The position numbers and the translations under genes are program-made. Shown here in pieces: positions 54,501 to 63,835 of a stretch of 64,000 bases of DNA. Positions within the stretch are counted from its first letter, which is position 1. Each line of letters starts with the position of its first letter. The notes below the pieces were generated by a model. That model saw only the letters and a program-made list of their open reading frames with translations, searched no databases and was not told where the DNA came from. The DNA comes from Crossaster papposus (Eukaryota; Echinodermata; Asteroidea; Velatida; Solasteridae): NCBI GenBank assembly GCA_037893245.1, contig JBAIAA010000533.1:528737-592736 (forward strand), written 5' to 3'.

Positions 54501-57500
54501 TGTTGCTGCGTGAGGGCGCTCTCCTCCTTGTCCTCCCCTTCCTCGTCCGAGCCACTCCCCGACGAATCCTCCGATTGGACCTGAACAAATAAAAAATGTT
54601 AATCCGTAGCCGTGGGTAATGGACATGTTTACTACCAAATTATAAAGAAATATCTCACTTAATTTAAAGTAAATAATTACTGTAGGCATCCAGCAAAAGG
54701 ATCAGGCCTCAAAGTTCCCGGCGGCCACGACGGCCATGGCCGCCGGTGCCCTTCATACTGGCCGTGGTGCCTCGAGAAAATCTGACATTTTTACGGCCAA
54801 AAATGCCTTGCCCTTTTTCTCCGATGGCCGCCGTGCCCTTTTTGAGATCAAAATTAATGTTTTTATGTCGGTGATAAATGGCACACGGCGGTCGCCGGGA
54901 CGGAGTATTTTGTGTGCAAAAAGCCACGCCGCCAGCAGCAGCAGCATGTGAACGATGCAGAACGACAGCCTTGCGTAAGAGAGACGCACATTGTTTATTC
55001 CAAATTTGTACACGGGCCGGAAGTACTTGCTTGGTCCCCAACGACCGTTTGAGAACAATTGCACTGGTACTCATCTTGCAACACGCGTATCTACGCATGG
55101 TTGTCGAGGTTGGCGCCCGGCTAAATTGCACTGTACTGGGACTGTGCTTGTTCACTGGTGTTCGTAGATGTTTGTGCACGTAAATCACGCATCATGTACA
55201 CATGTATATTTGCACATGTACATGTCAGAGTCAATGAATAGGAACCAGTTGTTCAGTACCCCTTCGGGATCAAAATGAAACCCGTTCAACTGTCACTCGC
55301 TTTATACTAGGGGTTCGGAAAACGCGTTGAGTTAAAACTCCGCGATGTTTTCGGGAAAAATCTGGGGCCGAACGCGTGGACGGGTGGATCGGTTTTTCTC
55401 GGGAAAAGTTTGGCGGAGCAAAAGGGCTTCATTCACAGAAAGTGAATTTACCTACAGAAATTGTTTCATGATGTTTATTCTTTATGGCCTTGGTGCCCTT
55501 TCGTTAACTTGCAAGTTGGCCTTGGTGCCCTACCTCATGGCCTCGGTGCCCTTTAAAAATTTGACCAATTCAAGGCCAAAGTGGCCTTGCCCTAAAAATT
55601 GCGAAGTTTGAGGCCTGAAGGATAGCACTAGATATCTTGTAATTTTACCGACAAATTAAAGGTAGTATACACCATTTGCAGATATCGAAAATATTTACTA
55701 CCGAATTATTAGGAAATATTTTACTCATCTGAAAGTAAATGTTGATTCTGGGCATCCAGCAAAATGATTGCGCTAGATATCCTGTAATTCTTTCGTAAAA
55801 TATAATTTTATAATGAAAAATTCGCGATCGCCGGACGGCGAGCGCGAAAAAACAAAGATAACATAAGAATAACTGCTCGATGCCGGTTGAAAAAAACCCG
55901 CTGTTTTTCATGCTTTTCTCGGCATCCATGATTGTAAAACTTCGGACATCTCAGTTAAACGATATTTACTATAAATACAACCCCCCAAATCTACTCATTC
56001 ATGATAATTTAAGCAATGACCAATGGTGTATACTACCTTTAAATTTTATTAAAACCCCACAAATGGCGATCGGGAAAAAATCAAGAACAACATAAGAACC
56101 ACTGCCCGATGCCGGTTGACAACGAACACCGTTTTTCTCATTTTTCTCAACATCCATGATAGCAAAACTTCAGACAGGTCAGTTAAACGATATTTACTAT
56201 AAAATACAACCTCCCAAATCCACCCATTTCTGATAAGCAATTACCAATGGTGTATCTTAAATAGAAGAATGGTGTATCTTAAATAGAAGGATGGTTAAAT
56301 TTACTTTATAATTCTGAAGGAAAAAAAGGTTAGTATCGTGGCCAATAAAACAAAAATTGGGGTCAAAATATAAATCTCTGCTTATTAAAAAAAAATGTTT
56401 TTCATATTGTTTACCAACTGAAATATAAAGCTGAAATATTTGACAGATATATAAATGTTTGCACTAACAAGTCAAAGTGCAGCCATATTTGACAAGGGCG
56501 CAATCAACCACTGCATTTGTTCTAGGGCACTACACGAGAACGAGCGCTCTTCAATTTCTCGAGTGAATTATCAATACAAATCGGTTTAATCATTAAACGG
56601 CATTTGGCACGTCGCCCGGGCGACGGGAAAAACCGATCGAAATTCATACGGGACAAATTAATCTGGCTTAGCGTTTACTGTCCGTATGCCAAAATGGTGC
56701 GTGATGATTTGTTTAAAATGTGTCAATGTGCGGATCGTGTGTTGACGTATGGCTGTCACTGTGCGAGTACAAAGTACGCAATCAAATCGTCTGGACACAA
56801 AGTCAATTTAGTGTTCGCAGTTTTTCAAAAAATCTGGCAGTTTACACTGAAAAAAATGATATTTTCCATCAAAATTTTTAATTCCAATGTATTAAAAGGC
56901 TTTGAGTGAAAAAAGTGATACAACATAATTTAAATATTTAATATACAATTTCCAATACAGTGAATTAGAACAATATTTCCGATGCTTTCTCCTTGAAAAT
57001 ATTATTTGCTTTTCAAAATGTGTGAATCATTTTAGTAAAGAAAATTAATTCTACATTGAAAAAAAAAAAAAATTGTAGTAGGCTAGAATCCCATTTCGAA
57101 TGTAATATTTTCATAATTTTGGTTAACTAGTTCATGCCGGGATTATTTTGACATTAAACAGACCCAGGCGTGCCATTTGTTTTTCACGAACATCGATCCA
57201 AGTCGGGTTTGTAATCTGTTTTTGCCAAGGAAGAATTTTTATGCCAAGCAAATTTTTGAGCTTAAGTAACAGTAGTCATTCCCTAAGACCACTGTATTCG
57301 TCAATGTGCCCGTTAACGACATGATTAATCCAGCTCCTTAACTCGCACAGCGATCTTTGCAAACTCGCTTAAATGGGGCGTGACCATTTCATGCAAATCT
57401 GACCATTCAAGAATGCACAGCGTCTTTACGCAGTCAACTACCCATTCAGCAGTCGCGCCGGCCTGCGTTGAATATCTAATTAACGCTGCTTTACAAAGAA

Positions 57501-60071
57501 ATTGTGTGTGCGCGCGTAGTACATACGTGTTGATAACCGCAGTTCTGCGATCGCTAATTGGCTTCCTAGGAAAGCCTGCGGAGAAATAGGGAAAAAAATA
57601 AACCGCTGGATGCCGTTTGCAAAGACAAATGCGCGAGTTAGGGAGCTGGTCTATAATCGTGTCATTAGCAGTGGACGCGCACTGCGTGAAAAGATTACGC
57701 GACATGGACAATCAAATGTGACCTGTCACCACAAAATGAGAGTAAAGTCGCACAATGTGATTCAGAGATATGGCCATCCAAAGTCAAAATATGAAGGGGT
57801 GGTCAATTTTAAGATTTTGCGTAATTTGGAAAGCCCAAGTCCTCTACACATTCTCATTTTTTGGTGATATCAGATGATCGAAAACCTCTTAAATTACTTA
57901 CCATGTCCTGTCCCAGAGCGCGAAGGATGAGCTTCTTTTCGTTCAGATTCAGTGGTTCTCCAAGCAACTTGTACGGTTTGTGGTTGACGGATTGATAGCC
58001 TTGCTCTTTCATCTGTTGAAGTCTGTAAATAAGAAAAAAGTTCAAATTATTGTAAAGTTTAATTGGACTAAACTCAGGCCGTGTCCGTCACTGTCTGAAA
58101 ATGGGGTTCCAGAGCTACGGCTATGTCTATTGTCAGCCTGCCATCACGCATAGTTGCAATGGGTAAAGCCCTAGACAAACGATTTAAACGTGGCTTAAAA
58201 CTTGAATGAGGGTAAATATATGGCAACACCACAAAGTATTAATTGCATTACGTTAGTAATGTGCATCAGATTGGGTTGACTAGGCCAAACTGACCCGAAA
58301 CATTAAAAATATAAACCGAATCCGAACCAAAATCGATCTGAACTCTTCAACCCAACCCAACCCAACCCAACCCGACCCCACGCGACCCGACCCGACCACA
58401 AAATAAATCAGGCGAAAACCAACCCCAACTGACAAAAACGGAAACGAAACCCAAAGAAAGAAAAGAAAAAAAACCAAAACCGAATATTTGGGCTTGGAAA
58501 AATCATCCTAATTTTCACGAAATTTATGTCCATTTTGTAACGGAACTTATACCAGTATCGCATGAACATCGGTTAACCACGCAACAGCCATCCTTTTGTG
58601 CGCGCATTTGGTCGGCTCTCAAAACGTGTGGAAAGACCATGGTAACCGCTTCAATAAAAACATTCCAAGTAGTAGTAGGCTTGTCGCGAATAGTCGACTA
58701 GACTAGTCTAAATATCGCCGACTAGCGTTAGTTCGGTCAGAGTTTTCCCCAAATTCAAAACGGATGACGCATAAACACGCAAAGTTCAAGTTCGGAAATG
58801 TCTGTCAGCAGCGAGCAAGGCCGGAAATGTGTGGGTGTGCTTCCCAGTATCATCGGCCTGAACCCGCTTCGGATCGAGTTTCGTTAAAAATAATCCCGCC
58901 CCCTCGGCTTGGTGATGTTAAAATAATCCCGGCGCAAACTGGTTATTACTCCAAAAACTAATATGGCAATAAAAACTTACTTGGTAAGAAGTACAGCAGC
59001 TTTGGATAATATAATGCATTTTTAGAAACTTTTCACTTCAAAGTTCTGCGGTTATGAAAAAAGATATCACTTTTTATACGCCAAAATTTGAGTCTGAGAA
59101 CATAACTGCAGTGACGTTTCTCAGATTGTGTATTCCAATGCAGATTATTCTTCCTGCGTGGACATAACCGCTCCAGATTTTCGGCAATATCTCAAAATCG
59201 CTCCCACCCTTTGAAATGAAATGTGTACAGGTTAGTTTTATATAGGATTGAAACAAACAGTGGGTTCCACTTACCAAACGTATACAATCCCTTTAACTAT
59301 AGTCTTTGATCGAACTTGCTCCAAGTTTGATCAACAACGCAAAAAGAACTTGTGTGACAGACGGGCCAGGCAGAAAGCAAACTACATTGTACAGTACAGA
59401 CACCATAGTCCGAACCATGGTCCGAACAAATATTTCACATGTAAATACATGTAGGTCTACCTCTCTCACATAGGGCTTAGAACACACCAGAAGACCCACG
59501 AGAAAAAACGCAAGAGAACTCTCGTGTAAACGTACGTGCACAAGGGTACGAGCCGACTCGGGTACGATTTGACTAGGGTGTAGATTTCAGGGTACGAGTT
59601 AACCAGTTTGTGCCGGGATTATTTTAACATCACCGAGCCGAGGGGCGGGATTATTTTTAACGAAACTTGATCCGAAGCGTGTTCAGGCCGATAGTGCCGG
59701 GAAGCACACCCACGCATTTCCGGCCTTACTCGCTGCTGACAGACATTTTCGAACTTGAACTTGGCGTGTTGATGCGTTATCCGTTTTGAATTTGGGAAAA
59801 ACTTTGCGTTTATATATATACGTTATCCGGCGCGAACTGGTTAACCTGGGCAAGAGTTGACCATTTCTAATGTACCCTATCAAATGTTTTATATTGTCAA
59901 TTACCGTCTTGCGTAGGTTGCCTTGAAACATTCCTCCTTGGACGGCGCAGCACAGTTGGACTTGTACTTGGTGTCCGAGCGGGCCATGATGTACTCCCCT
60001 TGCTGGGAAGGGAGAGGCAACGGGACACCCAGGATGTAGGACCTGGGGTCCCGTGTCTTAGCTGGTGACAT
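36525..60071 (-). CDS. CCDC60: Coiled-coil domain-containing protein 60, 16 coding exons
   Basis: Exons in order: 59905-60071, 57902-58022, 54411-54580, 52621-52690, 50659-50783, 50210-50515, 49818-49928, 47908-48019, 46377-46602, 45526-45634, 43818-43899, 43035-43135, 41361-41501, 40104-40259, 38697-38886, 36525-36641. All phases join, giving 2304 bases or 767 residues plus TAA (human about 550). The first Met has an in-frame TAA nine codons upstream. Identification rests on blocks matching vertebrate CCDC60: exon 4 VKLGHGVFTTIRKE, exon 7 IFRQLCVLNWILEA with TKCWN, exon 13 ELRSRFADVTEDKALVLHDK, exon 14 EEKFRAIQTN, exon 15 ITPQKFLNVLKGLKPWELC, and exon 16 FVRERVVLMSVEEFEAW. Exons 3, 5, 6, 9-11 encode long low-complexity acidic, basic and Ser/Thr-rich stretches that explain the extra length. 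Molecular function is unknown. Expression of the vertebrate orthologue in ciliated tissue is remembered, not shown here. Exon 12 is the least certain, chosen because only it bridges the phase of exons 11 and 13. Confidence 0.93.
36773..37396. mobile_element. ~620-base element with tandem 160-base duplication
   Basis: Inverted ends gagcaagttcgctcaagga / tccttgatcgaacttgctc. Two near-identical direct copies of a ~160-base unit (36773-36930, 36931-37089) include gtcgactattcgcg. An 84-codon frame at 37051 has no recognisable family. In CCDC60 intron 15. Confidence 0.7.
37760..38530. mobile_element. 771-base TTAA element, ends TTAAAGGGAAA
   Basis: Starts ttaaagggaaactgcaccc and ends ggaatttccctttaa. 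Contains gcaatatgg-type CpG-rich patches, but no recognised protein. In CCDC60 intron 15. Confidence 0.7.
38980..39920. repeat. 19/20-base minisatellite in CCDC60 intron 14
   Basis: The unit is gtcatccagagacttgtca and variants, about 48 copies. The array is made of successive blocks: tgtcagtcat at 38980-39335, gctcgtcagc at 39336-39500, the acctgctcgtcat form at 39520-39720, and a 20-base form (gtcatccagagacttgctcg) at 39730-39880. The three overlapping long open frames (297-379 codons) exist only because the unit lacks stops. Confidence 0.97.
40475..40735 (-). pseudogene. Possible transposase N-terminus fragment
   Basis: An 86-codon frame starts MAASMRKRVYNDTDIVVELC, followed by a Ser/Asp/Glu-rich stretch and a lysine-rich end in a poly-A region. 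It reads inward from the TTAA end at 40998-41001 (caccaaactggttaa), which resembles the family A terminus. Acidic N-termini are usual in piggyBac-type transposases, but no catalytic part is present. Tentative. Confidence 0.3.
40998..41330. mobile_element. TTAA-family C relative
   Basis: Starts ttaaaggtagtatacacc at the TTAA that closes the preceding element, and ends gcaaatggtgtatacttact. It lies 31 bases from CCDC60 exon 13. Confidence 0.75.
42177..42840. mobile_element. MITE with TTGTGACCGGCTCTACAAAA ends, split by another MITE
   Basis: Inverted ends at 42177 and 42840. The interior is interrupted by the family A element at 42333-42574. Related to 7511-7905. Confidence 0.75.
42333..42574. 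mobile_element. Full-length TTAA-family A MITE (nested)
   Basis: TTAA at both borders, 242 bases, in opposite orientation to the 16756 copy. Confidence 0.9.
43561..43765. mobile_element. Diverged TTAA-family A relative
   Basis: Starts ttaaccagttgaagtcgg and includes ggtgtgctatccacagatg. It resembles 18133-18295 and ends at a microsatellite. Confidence 0.6.
43760..43784. repeat. (TGG)n microsatellite
   Basis: Seven TGG units, 34 bases from the CCDC60 exon 11 donor. Confidence 0.9.
44680..44921. mobile_element. Full-length TTAA-family A MITE
   Basis: TTAA at both borders, ends ccagttcgcgccgg / ccggcgcgaactgg. Confidence 0.9.
45080..45320. mobile_element. TTAA-family A MITE, inverted
   Basis: Inverted relative to its neighbour at 44680-44921, 160 bases away. 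The right end has decayed (ctggcacaaactggttaa). Confidence 0.88.
45701..45905. repeat. SINE-like fragment
   Basis: Contains gcggcgctatacaatt, tgtcttgcccaagggcac and B-box-like ggcagggttcgaatcc. Same order as 11510-11820. Confidence 0.55.
46060..46140. repeat. Inverted repeat around gcgccaccaacc
   Basis: tagcgccaccaaccgccc faces gctgccgttggtggcacta. The same motif occurs singly near 31305, 32708, 33006 and 40808, so it may be a terminus of a short element family. Confidence 0.4.
46700..47665. repeat. 20-base minisatellite in CCDC60 intron 8
   Basis: The unit is ttctccaaccaacccctacg, about 45 copies, strictly 20 bases through 46741-47510. Three variants at one site (aaccc, aatcc, tatcc) are arranged in recurring runs, such as two tat flanked by aat. 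The 325-codon open frame across it is a by-product. Confidence 0.97.
47698..47830. mobile_element. Partial family C relative
   Basis: taaaggtagttatttttgct and gtgtgacgctgacctgttt match the 40998 copy. It lies about 80 bases from CCDC60 exon 8. Confidence 0.6.
48200..48433. mobile_element. 234-base hAT MITE with 8-base target duplication
   Basis: Ends cagggttgtagtcgagtcc / ggactcgactacatccctg. CATACGTC flanks both sides exactly (48192-48199 and 48434-48441). The interior repeats gactag-like acaagtc / gacttgt motifs. A related end lies at 3408-3430. Confidence 0.9.
49017..49441. mobile_element. MITE with TGTGACCTGCTCCAACGAAA ends
   Basis: 425 bases with inverted ends (…cccggacaaagtcg / gtttcgttggagcaggtcgca). 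Relatives at 29880-30191 and 52719-53640. Confidence 0.85.
49546..49682. repeat. Inverted repeat, possible small MITE
   Basis: gtttgtttacggtgtaaat at 49547 pairs with atttacaccataaacaaac at 49663. No clear target duplication. Confidence 0.45.
50918..51260. mobile_element. TTAA-family C MITE
   Basis: Includes gatatcgaaaattgttacta, gcgctagatatcctataatt and aatggtgtatcctaccttt. Confidence 0.75.
51225..51430. repeat. Tandem amplification of a MITE end
   Basis: Three to four tandem units of about 57 bases (ataattcaagcaatt, ggtgtatcgtacctttacat) extend the right end of the preceding family C element. Confidence 0.75.
51491..52540. repeat. ~96-base minisatellite in CCDC60 intron 4
   Basis: About 11 copies of a unit containing agtatttgcttctcagtgat, ccggatgtcggagcgaagct and agacacgtgtgaaatttcaa. 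Copies differ by gg/g and ccaaaaccc/ccaaatacc variants. It ends 80 bases from exon 4. Confidence 0.95.
52719..53640. mobile_element. MITE of the TGTGACCTGCTCCAACGAAA family, split by another element
   Basis: The first nine bases (tgtgacctg) are at 52719-52727, and the sequence resumes at 53342 (ctgctccaacgaaacccgg). The right end is lost. It begins 28 bases from the CCDC60 exon 4 acceptor. Confidence 0.8.
52728..53341. mobile_element. 614-base nested element, TIR GGGCCGATTTTACGAAAC, CTG target
   Basis: Ends gggccgattttacgaaac / gtttcgtgaaatcggccc, flanked by CTG on both sides (52725-52727, 53342-53344). Inner inverted motifs include aagacgcgtctta and ctaagacgtgtcc. Same end type as 6280-6486. 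Confidence 0.85.
53632..54174. mobile_element. Element with inverted core and ~80-base flanking direct repeats
   Basis: The core 53707-54087 has ends tgatgcgatcaagcaaaatc / gattttgcttgatcgcatca. It is flanked by direct copies (ctcagaggcacatttttgga ... gtggtgcaagt, 53632 and 54093). Confidence 0.6.
54703..55617. mobile_element. 915-base hAT-like element, ends CAGGCCTCAAA
   Basis: Inverted ends caggcctcaaagtt / gcgaagtttgaggcctg, bordered by AAGGAT. Inserted into a family C element (54600-54702 and 55618-55640). The interior has repeated ggccttggtgccc-type motifs and the module 55252-55447 shared with 23280-23476. A 159-codon minus frame at 54709-55188 has no recognisable domain. Confidence 0.75.
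55656..56042. mobile_element. Full-length TTAA-family C MITE
   Basis: TTAA at both borders, ends ttaaaggtagtatacacca / tggtgtatactacctttaa. The best copy for defining this family (387 bases). A partial copy follows at 56043-56260. Confidence 0.85.
56263..57115. other. CCDC60 intron 2 sequence, nothing recognised
   Basis: AT-rich, with short low-complexity runs (an A run at 57058-57072). A 101-codon plus frame at 56604 shows no known motif. Confidence 0.5.
57121..57212. mobile_element. Truncated TTAA-family A relative
   Basis: Starts ttaactagttcatgccggg, resembling the end at 40972-41001 more than the main family, then aacatcgatccaagtcggg. Confidence 0.6.
57717..57897. mobile_element. Truncated MITE running into a CCDC60 splice donor
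   Basis: Matches 26697-26880 from tgtgacctgtcaccac to cctcttaaatta. It then stops a few bases from the exon 2 donor (GT at 57901-57900). Confidence 0.8.
58347..58400. repeat. (CCCAA/CCCGA)n repeat
   Basis: Tandem CCCAA then CCCGA units in CCDC60 intron 1. Confidence 0.85.
58741..58945. mobile_element. Truncated TTAA-family A MITE
   Basis: Left end lost, right end cccggcgcaaactggtta intact. It abuts a family D copy. Confidence 0.8.
58943..59296. mobile_element. Truncated TTAA-family D MITE
   Basis: Lacks the first ~25 bases of the family. The right end is ccaaacgtatacaatccctttaa minus a few decayed bases. Confidence 0.8.
59599..59844. mobile_element. Full-length TTAA-family A MITE
   Basis: TTAA at both borders. 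It lies 61 bases from the CCDC60 exon 1 donor. Confidence 0.9.
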
Positions 60072-60240
60072 GGTGGTACGGTGTGCCAGGCTGGATTAAT
60101 ACCGGGGTGGAACAGGCAGTCACCTTAAAAACATGGTGCTCGATGAAACCTACATGTAGGCTGAAACTGTGATGCAGGGTTTCAAAAAGCAAATAAAAAA
60201 ATTGGTGTTGATAATTTAGATGAAATTAATAATTGGAGGG

Positions 60241-60344
60241 TAGACCCAATAATTGGGGCGTTTTCACTCCTTTTTCGAATTTTGGACGACCGACAAAATA
60301 AAAAATTCGAAAAAAGAGTGAAAACGCCCCAATTATTGGGTCTA
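60241..60344. mobile_element. 104-base foldback element with 9-base direct repeats
   Basis: Arms of about 42 bases (tagacccaataattggggcg / cgccccaattattgggtcta) with one mismatch and a ~20-base loop. Flanked exactly by attggaggg (60232-60240 and 60345-60353). It lies 170 bases upstream of the CCDC60 start codon. Confidence 0.88.
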
Positions 60345-60959
60345 ATTGGAGGGCAATTCCCTAAACAAATTCCATACCTGGACATCACCCGAGTTTCTGT
60401 GCATAAAGAAACCAGAACTAGGCTACTGGGTCACAACATAAAAAGTAGGCATATTTTTGGGAAGGAAAAACTCGTAAATCCCTAACTCAGTTCCGAAATA
60501 ATCTGCCTATTAATTTTAGGCCTATTAAATTTTATTTATTAATTTGTTTAACCCCTATTCCTATTTTTGTCTTTTTTAAAATCACAAAAGTTAAGCGTAA
60601 GAATAGATATACGTTTTATTTTTAATAATAACGTTTTTTAATAATGCAGTATTAAAGTTTTAGAAAAGTTGTTAACAAAATTAGAAAAAGAAAAATTATT
60701 GCACACTGACTAGCTAGTGACTGACGCTACTTTATGAAGCTTGCAAAAATGTTGGAAATACATAAATCTGAAACCGGGAACTGGCATATAGGAGTGGGGT
60801 TTTTGGCTGAACTTTTTTTATATTAAATTTAAATTTTAAAAAGAAATGTCCCCTTCCATTTAATTTTTCATAGGCCTAGCCTACAATGCACGCAATCATG
60901 CATGACAATGTCATGTGTAAAAACTCTTTTATCAGTAACTCACAACCATACGTGTTTTG

Positions 60960-61145
60960 GTGTACTTCACTGCAGCAAACGTTACACTTTTCGAAAACTC
61001 CGCACTCGCAGTTCCCCGGGTACCGCGTCGACCCCGATACCACCACGGGGGCTTGAGCGCCTGCAGTCGGGTAACACTGTTGGCACCGCGCACGGTTAAC
61101 GACGGTACAAGAAGTTCCTGGTGTTTTCGACACCGTCACTCGGTA
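60960..61145 (-). promoter_or_regulatory. GC/CpG-rich patch, possible CCDC60 promoter or 5' exon
   Basis: A CpG-dense island in AT-rich DNA, about 0.9 kb upstream of the CCDC60 ATG. On the minus strand it is open for about 80 codons and Cys-rich (CQQCYPTAG, CECGVFEKCNVCC), and runs into a good donor, GTGAGT, near 60942. A non-coding or alternative first exon is possible. No homology recognised. Confidence 0.3.
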
Positions 61146-61699
61146 AAACTAAAAGTTTTATTTCCACAAATGTATCAGCCAAAAAATCCGAGTGAATGTT
61201 TCATCTTCAGCACTAAGTCAGTCACCTTCGGATAACACATTTCACGGACAATTCCTGCAAACACATCGATTATAACGATTTAATAATTAATAGTCAACGC
61301 GATATTTAGCACAAATCAATTCTTTGGATACGTACAGTACGTGTACAGTCTAGTACGTGTACAGTCTAGCACGCGTACCGCGCGCGCACCACGTAAGACA
61401 TGGCTGTCCCAATAACCATCTTTAGCACCTCCACTACACACATTCTAACTGCGCTCAAACAATTCCTAGCAGTCTAATTTTGTCCATATTTTTGTCCCCA
61501 GAGTAAAAAAAAGTACTTTATTTATGACAAAAATAAAAGTATCTCAAAAAAATGTCGTAACTATTTTCTTAAACAAATATGTACATTGTTCCAACTGACT
61601 TCAGAGGGGTGCAGTAAACTGAATCTACTGGCCACATCGTTCCCTGGTTACTGCAAATATCTGTCACAGTGTATCAACAAGTGGTTTAGCGTTGGCAGA

Positions 61700-62163
61700 T
61701 TTGTAAAGCTTTCGGAACAATTACAGGATATATAGCTAGCTAAGCGCACTAATTTTGCTGGAATGCCTACAATCATTTTGTACTTTCAAATAAGTACGAT
61801 ATTTCTTAATAATTCGGTCGTAATTTTTTTCGATATCTACAAATGGTGTAGTTGTATGGCGAAATTCCTCAACTTGCACATATACAACATGAATGCCGAG
61901 AAAAGCACGAAAAACAGCGTTTGTTTTTAACCGGCGTCGAGCAGTTATTGTTATGTTATTTGTGTTTTTTCGCGATCGCCGTCCGGTGATCGCGATTGTT
62001 TTTTTATAAAATTATATATTTTTCAGAATAATTAAAGGATATCTAGCGCAATCATTTTGCTGGATGCCTAGAATCATTATTTACTTTCAGATGAGTAAGA
62101 TATTTCCTAATAATTAGGTAGTAAATTTTTTCGAAATCTGCAAATGGTGTATTCTACCTTTAA
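61700..62163. mobile_element. Two TTAA-family C copies in tandem
   Basis: A partial copy at 61700-61850 (attacaggatatatagc) is followed by a longer one to 62163, ending gtgtattctacctttaa. Confidence 0.75.
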
Positions 62164-62330
62164 TATGGAACGATGACACAAATTGGGGCTGGCGAACGGT
62201 ACAAACGTTTTGTACTGCCATGTTTTGTACAATTCACAAAATACCAGCATTTAATCTTCCACCATGCAAACAAAAAATACTTACAATCTTTATAACATGT
62301 TAATATCGTGTGCAACAATCCGCAATTTTG

Positions 62331-62617
62331 TATCCCTGTGGAGACATCTCTTTGTTCTTGTTTACACAAATGTTTGACTGTCAAAACTTATCTTAAAAAT
62401 GCTCCTATTAATTTCAGCCATGGTTAACTTCCTGTGTTAAAATTTAAACCAAATATACCCTATATTATACCCTAAACCCAAAGACTAACCCTATTTTTTG
62501 AGTAAAATCCATGAATCTATTTCGTGAAAACCTTGTGGAGACCTATTCATCTATAGAAATATACCCAGTGGAGACCTTTTGACTCCCATTGTCCCCATTG
62601 TGTTAATGTCTCCACAG
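62331..62617. mobile_element. Family H MITE copy 3
   Basis: Runs from tatccctgtggagacatc to gtctccacagggtacc, with ataccctatattataccct in the core. Confidence 0.7.
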
Positions 62618-62619
62618 GG

Positions 62620-63700
62620 TACCGAATTTATAAACATCATGTGTTGGGTAGATTTTACATATGGGTACTTATGCTCGATAAACATTCCAACTCACACTGC
62701 AAAATGTGTCTTATTTTTACGAAACAACATTCGTGATATTAGTTACAACATTAAGCAAGTACTTTAATTATGTACATGTACATCATAACAAAACTGAATA
62801 TTCTAATAAAAAAAACTAACAGATAATAACCTTAAACTTTTACAAAGAAACATCTTATATGCTCACCAATTTTCTGCATTTTTTTCATATTTTGAAACAA
62901 CTGGATGAGTTCATTACCCAATATTGCGAAAAATATTGATGGATTTGTTTGCAGCAATATTCACAACTCTCAATTTCAAAGTATACTTTGAAGTTGCTGA
63001 TAACTGTGAGATGCTAGCTCTCGGACCGAACTTTATAAATAATATTTTTGTCACCGCTAACAATTTGCAAATCCAAGAAAATAGTGTCAAATATGACAGC
63101 GATACTTATTTTACACGGACTCAAACTTATATGTAAGGGGAATATACAACATCAAACAAATAAATGACCAAATTATCACAAAATTCTTTACTGAACTGTT
63201 TGGGAATTACAGTCTGAAGCATCCTGTAAAATCATGGCTCCTGGTGTGCTGACATTTTCAAGTAAAAGTGGTATTTTTGTATCAATTTCCAACCGAAAAA
63301 AAAATAAAAAATAGAACAAAAATTGACATATTTATAATGATTTTGGAAACGATGTTTTGAAATTATCATGGTTTTCTAGAAGAGATTCAGGAAGTGCAAT
63401 ATAACAAAAAATTAAAATATTGTTGTTATCTTTTTCCACTTTGGCCAAGGTTTTTTCTGACCTATTAAACGTTGTGTCATGCAAAAACGTTAAGTACAAT
63501 AAAGGTAGCACTTGTTTACAGTTTACAGAATTGAAAAAAACAAGACAAAAAACTGTTGTGTAAACACAGCTGAGCAAATTCTAAACACCGAATAAGATAA
63601 ATTAAGTCTAATGGCTTCCAAAATATATACCTACATGTCTTAACAATTTCTAAATATACATTAGCCAAATCTCAAACATGCATCCTTTCAAAGAAATTTG
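62620..63700. other. Non-coding stretch, nothing recognised
   Basis: AT-rich. Short frames at 62924 and 63332 have no family signature. No repeat of the window's main families identified. Confidence 0.5.
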
Positions 63701-63711
63701 GGAGACCGCCA

Positions 63712-63835
63712 ACATAGGACAAAATAGTTCAGTTGGTAGAGCACCGGTGCGGTGATCCGAAGGTCGCAGGTATGAATCCCGCTCCTGCCACTTTTCTTTG
63801 TTCACTTTGAAATCTATTCAAATTTACCTAAACAA
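63712..63835 (+). mobile_element. tRNA-derived SINE
   Basis: Head caacataggacaaaatagtt, A-box agttcagttggtagagca, B-box-like aggtatgaatcccg, tail ttctttgttcactttgaaat. Same family as 9062 and 9370. Confidence 0.75.

Noticed and set aside
54709..55188. 159-codon minus-strand frame
   Set aside because: Lies wholly within a hAT-like repeat element and shows no domain. Composition follows the element's GC-rich repeats.
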